NCBI GenBank assembly: GCA_024803745.1
Contig: JANJXV010000002.1
Coordinates: 38,523,001-38,587,000 of the forward strand
Direction: 5' to 3'
Length of the DNA: 64,000 bases
From: Megascapheus bottae
Taxonomy: Eukaryota > Chordata > Mammalia > Rodentia > Geomyidae
Both the position numbers and the translations under genes were made by a program. The notes beneath the pieces were generated by a model. The model was not told where the DNA came from. It worked only from the letters and a program-made list of their open reading frames with translations, and made no database searches. Below are positions 33,046 to 43,474 of the stretch, piece after piece. Each line of letters begins with the position of its first letter. The first letter of the stretch is position 1.

Positions 33046-33930
33046 ATTCAGTGAGCAAAAGAGTGATCACAATGGGGGCGATGATGCCATCAGGAGACAA
33101 GTGTCAATGTCAGAAGATGCATGTGGTTGCTGCTTTTGGCAGGGAACAAAATGTAGACACTGAAGAGCCTGGAAATCTCCAAGTTCACAGAACATTCAAT
33201 ATGAGAGTGCTGCAACTCAAAGACTCTGAAGTAATGCAAAGTACATAGTAAGTACAATTCTTCATACACAGTAAAAGAAAACATAACAATGTTGACTTGG
33301 GTTAAATACCAACCCAGAAATATTTTGCAATTACCAGTTCACAAATTAAATCAGGCCTGATATTAGGAGTTTACAATAAAGGTCTGTGTTTGCCTGTAAA
33401 TCTATCACCATAGAAAAATCATTGTTCTTGGCGATGGCTTGACAATGGCATTTTGTATATCCCACTGTGGTTATACCTTGTAGTAAACTAGAAGAGGGTA
33501 GGAATTCTCTGAAGTTCCATAGAATTTTTTATGATCTGCTTCAATTTATGGTAATTACTGTCAGCATACAATGTACTTCAGACAGGGTTTATAAAATCAT
33601 ATGCATTTAAAATGTTATATAAATATGTAATGCATAAAAGTAATCTGCCTGAATAACAAATATATATACCCAAAGAGTAAATAAAATAGCTCATAAGAAT
33701 CTGTTCCAATTATTCAGGTAAATAGTACCTTTTATGCTTGACTTTCTTTCATTGCTTTGAGTCAAGAGAGTAAAACCAGAAATATTGTCTTGTAATAAAA
33801 TTGGGAAATAACATCTTGTAAGGCATCTCAATGACTTCTGTAAAAATATTATTGTCCTAACTCTCTCCTTTCATTACTTTTCAGGGGTACTCCATCTACA
33901 TTTCTTGAGGAATCTACTCCTTTCCCCCAC
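33046..33930. other. Unique AT-rich sequence
   Basis: Two overlapping opposite-strand open frames at 33051-33284 have no family resemblance and are taken as chance. Confidence 0.4.
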
Positions 33931-34125
33931 CTCTTTTTTTGTGCTGGCACTGGGGCATGAATTCAGGGCCTGGGCCTTGTCTCCTTTTGTGTTCATGACT
34001 GAAACTCTACCACTGGAGCCACAGCTCCATGTCCAGCTTTATGATAATTCCCTGGAGATAAGAGTCTCAAGGCTTCCTTTGCTTTGGCTGACTCTGAACT
34101 TCAATTCTTTGATCTCATATAATAT
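33931..34125 (-). mobile_element. B1-like/Geo-type dimeric SINE, 5' head lost
   Basis: 'gggcatgaattcagggcctg', 'gaaactctaccactggagcc' and 'tggagataagagtctcaagg' match the right module and linker of the B1-like dimers. The B1 head is degraded or missing at the right. Confidence 0.65.
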
Positions 34126-34254
34126 GACTGTGACTCACTATCACCAGTCATAGATCTACTTTTCCTAATAAGAGATTTTCCTGTTGCTGAAAATGAAGGG
34201 CAGGAAGTAATAGTATGAATTTCTATTTCTACTTACTCCATTTTACATTCTTTG

Positions 34255-34955
34255 TAAATAATATATTGTAAAGGTGATATACAGAGGGGTTTACAAGTGC
34301 GTAAGTAAGGTAATGAGTAGATTTCTTCTTGAAGAGTGTTACCCCTTCCTCATTTTCTCCCATTTACCCTGCATCTTCCCTCCCATCCAAGTTGTCCAAG
34401 TTGTACAGTTCATTTCCAACATAGTGTCTAGATCATATCACTATTGCATTGGTTCACCTTTTGTCCCACTGTTTCTGTGATTACCGTTTACTGTTCACAT
34501 CCCCAAATCAGATAAATTCATATACAAGACAAAAGGTACAGAGATCAAAAACAGTGACAACAGGGAATAAACCAATGAAAAAGAAATAACTGTAAACAAT
34601 ACAATAAAAAATCTCTTGCTTCCATTTCTTGGAGTTCATTTCAATAACATAATTTTATATGGTCATATCCACTTCGCTATTGAGCCATTGTGATCCTCTG
34701 CTAAGAATATCCAAGATACATTCTAATTATTACAAATGCCTTTGTTTGTTTGTTTTGGTTTGGCCTACTTCATTTATGAACATATTTTTCCAATTCTTTC
34801 CATTTACTTATGAATGGGGCAATACAATTCTTTCTGATTGAATCATAGAATTCCATTGTGTATATATTCCATGTTTTCTTGATCCATTCACCTACTGAGA
34901 GGCGTCTGGGTTGATTCCATATCTTAGCTACAGTAAATAATGAAGGAATATGGGA
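34255..34955 (-). mobile_element. Older L1 3' UTR and ORF2 C-terminus
   Basis: 3' UTR from the end at about 34255 ('gtaaaggtgatatacagagg', 'gtccaagttgtacagttcat', 'tatacaagacaaaaggtaca') into ORF2. The minus-strand frame reads 'TVAKIWNQPRRLSVGEWIKK' and 'WNIYTMEFYDSIRK', clear L1 ORF2p C-terminus. Confidence 0.88.
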
Positions 34956-34956
34956 A

Positions 34957-35330
34957 ACATCAGAGTCTTTGGCAGTCAAAACTTTGTAAGTAAAGACCCA
35001 GAAACACAGCATATCAAAGAAAGGCTGGATGTGATCGCATTAAACTGCAGTTTCTGCATGGCAAAAGACATAGCTAGGAGGATAAATAGAAAGCCCAAAG
35101 ATTGGGAGAAGGTCTTTATTAGCTGTACATCACACAATGGCCTCATATCTAAAATATACTTAGAATTCAAAAAAACTTGAACATCCCCCAAAACAAACCC
35201 TCAAAGAAACAACAACCCCATTAAAAAAATGGGCTAAAGAATTAGAGAGGCTTTCCCAAAGAAGAAATAAGAATGGCCTACAGACACATGAAGATTCAAC
35301 ATGTCTGGACATAAAAGAAATGCAAATCTA
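34957..35330 (+). mobile_element. L1 ORF2 segment, inverted relative to its left neighbour
   Basis: Plus-strand ORF2: 'DPETQHIKERLDVIALN', 'SFCMAKDIARRINRKPKDWE', 'SHNGLISKIYLEFKK', then decayed sequence to 'aaaagaaatgcaaatc'. It abuts the minus-strand L1 tail at about 34956. This may be the inverted 5' part of the same insertion, but about 300 bp of element sequence separate the two ends, so two independent fragments are also possible. Confidence 0.85.
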
Positions 35331-35479
35331 AATTTTAAATAGAATACTGTAATCTAAAAATTTAGCAAGATGTGACTCTTTAGTTCTGATTAGTAAGGAA
35401 TGCATAGTAAAATATCCTTCTACTTATTTTGAATATCTAATAATAGAATAAAAGTCCATATCACATGCTGCGTGTGTTT

Positions 35480-35665
35480 TGCATGCATTACCTCAATTCT
35501 TTGTGGTGATTACATCAGATGGAGAAATTACTACCCTCTTTTCACATGGACAAAGCAAGTCACAGTGAACATTAAAGACCACATAGGATGCATGGTTTCA
35601 GGAACAGTTGGCAGCCAACTTACGTTCCAACTTCATGCCTTTTAGGTAACACTACTATTAGTTGA
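35480..35665 (+). repeat. MIR-like ancient SINE
   Basis: 'gcattacctcaattctttgt', 'agatggagaaattactaccc' and 'caaagcaagtcacagtgaac' follow the central MIR order on the plus strand. Diverged. Confidence 0.45.
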
Positions 35666-36080
35666 CATCTGTCACAGAATTGATAACATCATGGCCTTCA
35701 ATTAGTTGTGAAGATATGTAGAACAGACACATTGGATCAGACCACAATCACATCATACACATGTATGTAAATATCACAGGAAAAACCCATTTGTATAATG
35801 AACAAATACTTACAAAAATCAAAACAAATTGAGAATATGTGTTTCTTTTTTGAATACATGAGATGTTTTGGTTTTTTTCTAAAGATTTTTGTTGTTCTTT
35901 TGTGTATCTTCTCCCATTTGTCAAAATTCTGGTGTTGATAGCCATGTAGTTTATTTTGTCTCCTCTTTTAGGAGAGCTGAGTGTCAGTAAGGGAGAAAAC
36001 ATGGGCTCTCCTGGGGATGTTTTGTGAGGGCAAGAACTTGATGGCAAACTTACATATATGCAGATAAAATTAGCAAGATT
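35666..36080. other. Unique sequence
   Basis: The 99-residue minus-strand open frame at 35748-36047 has no family resemblance. Confidence 0.35.
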
Positions 36081-36505
36081 GCCAGGTATTGGTGGCTCAT
36101 GCCTGTAACCCTAACTACTCAGGAGACTGAGATCTGAGGATTGCAGGTACAAATCCAGCCCAGGCAGGGAAATCCATGAGATGCTTATCTCCAGTTAATC
36201 ACAGAGAAAGCTGAAAGTAGTGCTGTAGCTCAAGCAGTAGCATGGGAGCCTTCTGCAAAAGATGCTTTGTGGGGTATGAGAGTTTGGCCTAGTGCTAAAG
36301 TGCTTGCATAGCATGCTTAAAGATCTGGGTTCAATTCCACAGTACCACATATATAGAAAAAAAGCCTGAAGTAATGCTAAGGCTCAAGTGGTAGAGCTCT
36401 AGCCTTGAGAAAGTCCAAGGACAGTACTCAGGCCCTGAGCTCAAGTCCAAGACTGGCAAAAAAAAAGATGCTTTGGAATAGAGCCCAGACCCAGAGTTCC
36501 AAACC
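36081..36505 (+). mobile_element. B1-like/Geo-type SINE, interrupted by a second SINE
   Basis: Head 'gccaggtattggtggctcat', 'actcaggagactgagatctg', then the 'gatgcttatctccagttaat' linker and the start of the right module ('agtgctgtagctcaagcagt'), to 36269. After the inserted SINE the right module finishes at 36476-36505 ('gacccagagttccaaacctt'). Confidence 0.85.
36257..36475 (+). mobile_element. IDL-Geo-type SINE with perfect 13-bp duplication
   Basis: 'aaaagatgctttg' at 36257-36269 and 36463-36475 encloses the element (36270-36462). Left monomer 'gtttggcctagtgctaaagt', linker 'cagtaccacatatatagaaa', right module 'aggctcaagtggtagagctc' to 'caagactggc', then an A tail. It landed inside the right module of the older SINE. 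Confidence 0.93.
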
Positions 36506-37658
36506 TTGCTTGGGATGGATTCCTTGTTAACAAATTGACAATTTTGCATACCATTTTCCTTAGCTTGGTTACTACGGACATCCCTCTCCTTTCCAGATCT
36601 GATAAATTAGATTTCTGATAAATTAGGTAGCTAACTGAAGGGCAGACCTCAGAATTCAATAAAAGAAATGTTACAATTACATGGTTTCTTAAAGTGCATG
36701 GCAACGGATGCTTTTTGAAATAGTAAAAGTTAAATAAAAATGGAATTCACAATTATGCTAAAGTCTTCAGGGACAAGATAGAATCTGTTACTTTAAACAA
36801 TTTGTAAACCATAACATTTTCATTTCTGTTATTGAGCTTATTCCAATTGCCTTGAATTGTTTTTGTTTTTCCCTCAGATATCTGCACATATTTTGCTGAG
36901 TCATTACTGTGAAATTTACTCTTTTGGCTTTCATCATTAAATTTATCTTTTAATATAATTAATAAATGTATAAGTAAAATTCTGACTTTCTTTTATCTTT
37001 ATAGAAGAAGAAGAATTTATCAAGAAAGAAAAGCTAGTTGTGAACTTGGAGACCTTGTGTATTTTTTTCCCTTTCACCTTTGGTAATTTTTATATTCTTT
37101 CCCCTGCCCCAGTAATTCAGGACATCAAAATGCTTCTGAAATTTACATAGAAGTCAGAGAAGAGGGATGAAGGAAGAAAGAGAAGGGAGGGGAAAACTTA
37201 GTACTTTTCCATAAAATCTAACTTAATTTCATTCCCTAAACAAACATGAGGGTAGAACACTGAAATTCAAAGCTACCAATATTAAGCAACTGGACTCATG
37301 ATTTAAGACCAGTGTTGAGGTGATGAAATGGAGCAGTTTAAAGATGTCTTCTGGTTTTCCTCTGTGCTCTACCTCTATTTCTTTAATCCTCACTCCTGCC
37401 CTGAGTGCCCTGCTGAGTTCTGAGGGTCCAGTTACCTAAAGTCCTAGTTGTACTTTTCCATAATATGGAATTCACTGTTAGTTCACATTCTCTCTCCCTG
37501 AACGTGTTATTTTGAACTTGATTGTATAAAGAGACTCTGAAACAGAATCTAGAACAGACTGAAATAAAGCTTACTCCTAAGAGGTCAACCTTAGTCAGGG
37601 TACTTTGGTAGCAGAAGTAGGTGAGTATACTGATTTAATTCTGAATACTTGTAGCAAG

Positions 37659-37660
<2 letters not shown>
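36506..37660. other. Unique sequence
   Basis: No repeat recognised. Segments at 36600-36640 and 38215-38240, and at 36535-36590 and 38160-38215, share words such as 'ctaaattaggt', 'aactgaaggg/aactgaaggt' and 'taccattt...ttagcttggtta' in the same order, which suggests a diverged copy of about 130-150 bp at 38150-38290. Confidence 0.4.
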
Positions 37661-37711
<51 letters not shown>

Positions 37712-37740
37712 TGTGTCTGTGTGTGTCTGTGTGTCTGTGT
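37661..37740. repeat. (GT)n microsatellite with CTGT interruptions
   Basis: An 80-bp tract, pure GT for the first 50 bp, then GTGTCT units. Confidence 0.97.
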
Positions 37741-38149
37741 AGATTTTCAAAGCATGAAAAGTTAGCCTTAACAGTTTGCTAATCCCCATGAATTTAAGAA
37801 CAGCAAAAACAAGAAAACCTATTTCTAATCAAGGTAAACACAATCCTAAATTTTATAGTGTAATTCCTAGTGGCAGTCCAGCTTTAGAGAGAAATAAAAG
37901 CATAGGTCAAATAGTGGATTGATTAATTTATGAGCAGTCTGTGAAAGGAAATATGGACTCAGAGATACTGCCCTGAAAGTATAAAATATGAGAATCACCC
38001 AGGCAGCTTTCTTACTTTGATCCCCTATTCTCCAATCATGTTTATGATTTTGTTTTTAGCCTCCAATGCAGATCTGTTTATAAAGATGTGGACTATTTGT
38101 TTCATTGGGCAATGCTGACCATGTTACAGTTCTCATTATTCATGAACAA

Positions 38150-38290
38150 ATTGGAGACCTTGCATACCATTTACTTTAAGCTTGGTTAATATGAACTTCC
38201 TTCTTTTCTCCAGACCTGCTAAATTAGGTTTCTGAGTCTATCTAACTGAAGGTAGACTTGAGACTGAGAGCAATTCAATCAAGGAGATGT
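38150..38290 (+). repeat. Diverged copy of 36525-36670
   Basis: Ordered shared words ('gcataccattt', 'agcttggttaat/agcttggttact', 'tctccagacctgctaaatta/tttccagatctgataaatta', 'ctaactgaag', 'gagcaattcaat/cagaattcaat') link this block with about 36525-36665. The family is unknown to me. It could be an old, undescribed interspersed repeat or a segmental duplication. Confidence 0.6.
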
Positions 38291-39294
38291 CTTTTCACCA
38301 TATTTGGAAGCTGGCCAGCTTAGCTTCTCAAGGGACTCTCTCACTTCACTGTGTTCTTTTATTTTGAAATTCCACATTTATAATTAGGAGAGCAACTTCA
38401 ATACATAAAACTGTGTTTCACTGCAGGGTATTTGTATCCTTTCAGCTAAATGTGCAGAAATGTTTTATTACTTCTTTTCACCTCATTTTTCATGTATATT
38501 TTATGGATCTTGTCGCTCGAGGTAGTTGGGGCTAAGAAATGTCCATACCCAATTTATTGAAAATTATCAAAATTATTTACCAGGATCTGTTGGTGATAGA
38601 GAGAATAGGAGGAGACAATAGAAGTTTGGTTTTTTGTATTATAGCTTATAAATTAGCTCCTTTCTGTAGTTAAATATGTATATTGTGGCTGCACATTCTG
38701 AAGCCAAAGAGGGCAGAGGCAACTTAAGTACTTGGTTAATTTGTACATTTGTTAGGTGTAAAGAACAAATAAATATAACTTCATGAATACATAATGTTGC
38801 TGATGGTGGCTGAAATTTTTCTTAGTCATCATTATGGCTTTTCTGCAAGGTCATTGCTGCCTATTTGCTGTTAAAATTGTTGAATAGTTTCATAATTGTG
38901 CTTAAGTTGCATCACAGTAGCCATTTGCTTTCTGAATCACATCTTCTAGATTCTCTCCCCTAAGTCACTTCCTTTCCTGGTGTCATAGAGTTTCCAGGAC
39001 TTGGAATGACTCACTAGAAAACATGATGTCCTGTCCCTCTCCTATGCCTGGATCAGAAGCTCTGTCACATTCAAGCTGTGGTGACTTGTTCTTTTTCAAA
39101 CTGAAAATAAAAAGAATTTTCATTAAAGTATGCTGAGGGTATTTCTCAGGAAACTGACCATAATTTAATGGTAAATTTCAGAGAAGTGGGATACTACCCA
39201 GAAATAAGAGAGCATAGTAGAAACTAATGGCACAGCTCTAGTAATCTTGTTAGCATGCCCCTTTCTTAATCTTTTTAACTTACTTTTCTCCTCA

Positions 39295-39296
<2 letters not shown>
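38291..39296. other. Unique AT-rich sequence
   Basis: Nothing recognised. Confidence 0.4.

Positions 39297-39341
<45 letters not shown>
39297..39341. repeat. (AT)22 tract
   Basis: A pure 45-bp self-complementary dinucleotide repeat, able to extrude as a hairpin. Confidence 0.97.
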
Positions 39342-39346
<5 letters not shown>

Positions 39347-39516
39347 CACATGCCTAGAAAACAAATATTTCCATTCATCTTTTTTTTCTGTGCATAGAAA
39401 CATTTTCTTACAGTTCAATTCACATGCACTTTGAGTTAGTCCTTAAAAGAACAAAAACACAAATGTACTTCCAAGATAAAATATTTCTACCTCATTCTGA
39501 TAAAGATAACTTCTTG

Positions 39517-39695
39517 TCAAGCGTGGTGGAGCCTACCTAGAATCTAGCTATTCAGAAGGCATAGGTAGGAAGACTGAAATATAATATCAGTATTGGATGA
39601 AACCATAAGACCTTTTCTGAAAAATAAAGCAAACATGGCTGGGATAGAATGTTTGCCTAGCAAATGCAAGGTCCAGAATTCAAGACATAGTAGTG
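39517..39695 (+). mobile_element. Diverged B1-like + ID-like dimeric SINE
   Basis: 'tcaagcgtggtggagcctac' and 'ctagctattcagaaggcata' give a B1-like left half. 'catggctgggatagaatgtt', 'tgcctagcaaatgcaaggtc' and 'agaattcaagaca' give an ID/tRNA-like right half. This is a third SINE architecture in the window, and the (GGGAA)n expansion lies directly in its 3' flank. Confidence 0.65.
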
Positions 39696-39703
39696 CTGAG
39701 AGG

Positions 39704-39841
39704 GAGTGAGGGGAGGGAGGATGGAATGGAAGGGAAGGGAAGAGAAGGGAAGGGAAAGGAAAGGAAGGGAAGGGAAGGGAAGGGAAGGGAAGGGAAGGGA
39801 AGGGAAGGGAAGGGAAGGGAAGGGAAGGGAAGGGAAGGGAC
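39704..39841. repeat. (AAGGG)n pentanucleotide microsatellite
   Basis: Imperfect GGGAG/GGAAT units on the left, then about 15 uninterrupted AGGGA units at 39765-39840. A pure purine strand with regular GGG runs. Confidence 0.97.
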
Positions 39842-41164
39842 CTTGTGAAATTCGATAAACATTTTGTAATTTATCAAATGTATTTAGGTGTTACTAGTAG
39901 AGAAAATTAACTTACTCATTACAAATTTGAATGAAGTATCTAAAATTACTTAGAAGCACATAATCAAGATCAAAATCACACTGCTTGTGAGAATATGAGT
40001 AATCATTGTAGCTCTTTTGTTTATGGTATAATACAGAGCATATAAATCTCCAAAGCTCTCCACAACTCCTTCCATTGTATTCATACAAAAACACTAAAAA
40101 AAAAGTAAAATAAGGCAATATAAGCATAGAGTCATTGTACTTGGCTGAAGTGTTCACATGGAATGGCTCATCAAAGTAGCAGCTGGAATAAAGCTAGAAA
40201 GGATTATCTGAAGTCCATATTCATCAACTTATTCATTCCATTGATGAGCTCTCTTTTAAAATTACACTAGATCTCCACGTATCACCATAAGTAGCATAGG
40301 CATGATTCCAGCCCTTGTTGAGATCTAATCTAATGGGAGAGGTAGCCATTAACTAAGTGGGTATACAGTTATAAACTGTCAAAAGAGCTAGGATTATAAA
40401 TCACTGAAGTCAATAACAACAGACAAGAGAAACATCTAACTTAGTTGAAGCTCTGTGGGTGGCATCTCTAAGTCCTCTGAGGAAGAATGGCACAGGGTAT
40501 GGCACAGGAAGAACTAGAATTTGCGAGAGAAGTATTGGGAAGTCCTGTATTCTCACCAGGGCAAAAGCATAGGACTCTGTCCTGAGTTAGTAAGAAGCAT
40601 GCTACTGTGAAGAATTGAAAGAAGAGATATGTATAGAGTACAGCAATTACTAATAGAGCAATTGTTTAGTTGTTGAGAATCTTGTTGATTTTACTGCATT
40701 GTTTGGATTATATCCAAAAGTAGTAAGAAACTATGGAATGACTTACATCAGAGATATAAATTCATAAAGACCAAACTCTTCCAAATACCATTCTGAAGGT
40801 CTAGTTCCAGTAAGATGGACCATTTCCTCAATAACCCTCCTGCACATAGGAATAACAAATTATGACATTCATTATATCTATTAGAGAAATTAAGTTAATT
40901 TAATATATACCTATAACCTAATAACTCATCACATCCATAATAAAAATCTGGATTTTAAAAATGGGATTTCCTCAATCTGATGAAAATATCTAGAAAAACC
41001 ATGTCTTTCCTTAACTTTAATAATTTTATAACAAAGAGCCAGAAAACCTATAGCAATTCACAGGTCTGTGTTAACTAGTAAGGCACTTGAGTTAGTCACT
41101 CATTAAACCTCCTGAAAGTCCTTTGTTCATACATAAAATGGGAGGACTAAAAATTACCTCAAAT
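39842..41164. other. Unique AT-rich sequence
   Basis: Nothing recognised. The 81-residue minus-strand open frame at 39912-40157 is unsupported. Confidence 0.4.
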
Positions 41165-41456
41165 AATTTATAAGAGGCTAACGTACTACGTTATCTCTCA
41201 TTTCTTTTGCTGTCCCTTGGTTATCTCATATTGTTACAGTATTTTACCATGTTATCTGATATATTGTATATATGTTTATTTCGTTATTTGAAATAGAATA
41301 GGGAAGAGGGGAAAACAAGATGAGGGGCGGGGGTGGGGGAGGGAAATGGAGACCAAGACTTGAGAAAGGGTATCAATGTTTATGAAGTAATGCACCTTCT
41401 ATCTAGTGAATATAATGTAACCCTTCTATTAATTACAATATAAATATATGAAAAAA
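41165..41456 (+). mobile_element. L1 3' end, 5'-truncated
   Basis: About 290 bp of the young 3' UTR, from 'gtactacgttatctctcatt' to 'attaattacaatataaatat' and an A run. Includes the G-rich block 'gaggggcgggggtgggggag' at 41323-41342. A GA-rich low-complexity stretch follows to 41500. Confidence 0.92.
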
Positions 41457-41499
41457 GGGAGGAGAGAGGGAGGGAGAAAATAGAAGGAAAGAAGAGATA

Positions 41500-42045
41500 A
41501 ATAAGCAATAAAAATCAACTTCAGTTAAAAAAATAATTTGCAAGAGGCTTAAGTCTGTGAGGGTGTTTAATGTTTGTACAGTGCTTTTAAGCTGTATTTG
41601 ATGGAGATTAATACAAACCTAGAAAATTAAACTTCTTCAACTTTCTCTGACCAGTTGCTTGAGAACTCCTTGGCTATAAAATATTTCACAGCAGTTTTTT
41701 TATTCTTGTTATTATGTATTATTATAATTATTTAGAATTAGAAAGGAATTGAGACCCTTTGTCTATCTAGTGTCTTCTTTGGGATTGTTTGATGTCTTTT
41801 CACTTTCCTGCCAGAATCAAAGGGCTGTTCTCTGACCATAGAAGTTGATTCCTGATTAAGAAGTCCACTTCTTCAAGTCTCTCATTGGGGATCTTGGTAA
41901 TGAAAATAGTGTATTGAATTAGTATTTGTCGTTTATTGTTAGGTTATAATTTTCAGGTCCTCGATAACCACCACAATCAATGGCAATTTATAATCACAGT
42001 TGAGCTCTTTTTTCTAGAATATTCTTACATTGAATCTAGAGGATG
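41500..42045. other. Unique AT-rich sequence
   Basis: Nothing recognised. Confidence 0.4.

Positions 42046-42098
<53 letters not shown>
42046..42098. repeat. (TG)n microsatellite
   Basis: A near-pure 53-bp tract. Confidence 0.97.
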
Positions 42099-42099
<1 letters not shown>

Positions 42100-43195
42100 T
42101 ATCTCATAAAGAGGTCTGCAAGATTTAGAATGTAATCTTAATAATTAATTTTCTAATATTCCTCACTTCTTAGACCAAGCTAATTACAAAGCTCAAAGTG
42201 TCCTTAGTGCTTGATAAGGCTTTATGGCAGAGGAAATTGGAAAGAACATGATATTTATGCAGAAATTAGCAAGGACATTATTTTTGTCAAACTATTTCCA
42301 TTATTGATAACATATAAATCTTAATGAGATTTCCCACTCCCCCGGGCTCAGGTACTTCTAATTCAGATGTCAAAATATAAGAAATTATAATTCCATAACT
42401 GTAATTATTATTTTCTTCTTGTCTCAAAAATATTCACTAATCTTATGTTAATTCATCAATTGTCAGTAATAGTGTATTGTAATTTAGATATATTTCTTTT
42501 TTTCTATTATAATTTTGTCTCAGTCTGCAAAGCAGAGAGACTCTATCTGTGGCTGTAATAGAGAAAGAGATTTCTTATGGAAGGGAGTCAAAATAGTAAC
42601 AAAAGTCAGTAGGTACCTGCGTAAACTATTAGCATTCCATAAAATAATCAATATTTGAGATCTTTAAGTACATAGAAATAGTTTGATTTCAAGTACATAG
42701 AAATAATTTTTCAAATCCTTATTGTAGTCTCACCTGGAGGGGAGTCTACAGAAGTCTGTAGCTTGATTTCAGATTCTAGAAGAATTAAAGTTAACTAAAG
42801 CTCTGGTTAAAATTTAGAGATGGTGTTCAATGGGGCAAGAATGGGAAGATCCATGACAGAAGATGTAAACTAGTGGCCAATTATAAAGCAGGATGTTGGT
42901 GTCATTGGACAAAGGGGCATTTGTCCAGTGGTGCTGAGACTGCATATGTGATCACAGAGGACCCACAGCAAGGCTGGCCTCAAGTTAATCAGGATGTGTT
43001 GGCCAGAGACCTTCCTTTAAACTTTCTATCTCAGGAAGAGAGTATCCTAGATTCAAGGTTGACATTGAGACTTAGCATCCACAGCAGACATTTAAAAGTC
43101 TCCTGTTCCCCATCTGACAATGAGAGGAATGCCAGAAACTCTAAAAAGGTTTCTAAATTTGAAACTGCCATCCTGGTCACAAATCAGAAATCCAT
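42099..43195. other. Unique sequence with one unexplained open frame
   Basis: A 114-residue plus-strand open frame runs from 42873 to 43217. It shows mixed composition without low complexity until it enters the GATA repeat at its end. I do not recognise it and no splice or promoter signal supports it. Confidence 0.35.
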
Positions 43196-43203
43196 AGATA
43201 GGC

Positions 43204-43204
<1 letters not shown>

Positions 43205-43254
<50 letters not shown>

Positions 43255-43277
43255 ATATATAATATATATATATATAT
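43205..43277. repeat. (GATA)n and (TA)n microsatellites
   Basis: About twelve GATA units (43205-43253), then a TA-rich stretch to 43277 next to a SINE tail. Confidence 0.97.
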
Positions 43278-43474
43278 TTTTTTGCCAGTCCTGGGCTTGA
43301 ACTCAGGGCCTGAGCTTTGTCCTTGGACTTTCTCAAGGCTAGAGCTCTACCACTTGAGCCTCAGCACCACTTCTGGGTTTTTTTTTTCCTCTGTATGTCG
43401 TACCAAGGAATCGAACCCAGGTCCTCATGCATGCTAGGCAAGCACTTTAACCACTAGGCCAAACTCCCGGCCCC
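43271..43474 (-). mobile_element. IDL-Geo-type dimeric SINE
   Basis: A well-kept minus-strand copy: 'gccagtcctgggcttgaact', 'caaggctagagctctaccac', linker 'ctgtatgtcgtaccaaggaa', left monomer to 'ccactaggccaaactcccgg'. The right flank 'aataatatatat' is similar to the TA-rich left flank, a plausible duplication that low complexity makes hard to confirm. Confidence 0.92.

Noticed and set aside
39704..39841. CRISPR-like array or protein-coding repeat
   Set aside because: The repeat unit is 5 bp with no spacers; it is a microsatellite.
42046..42098. Promoter or origin at the TG tracts
   Set aside because: No TATA, initiator or CpG island context; plain microsatellites.
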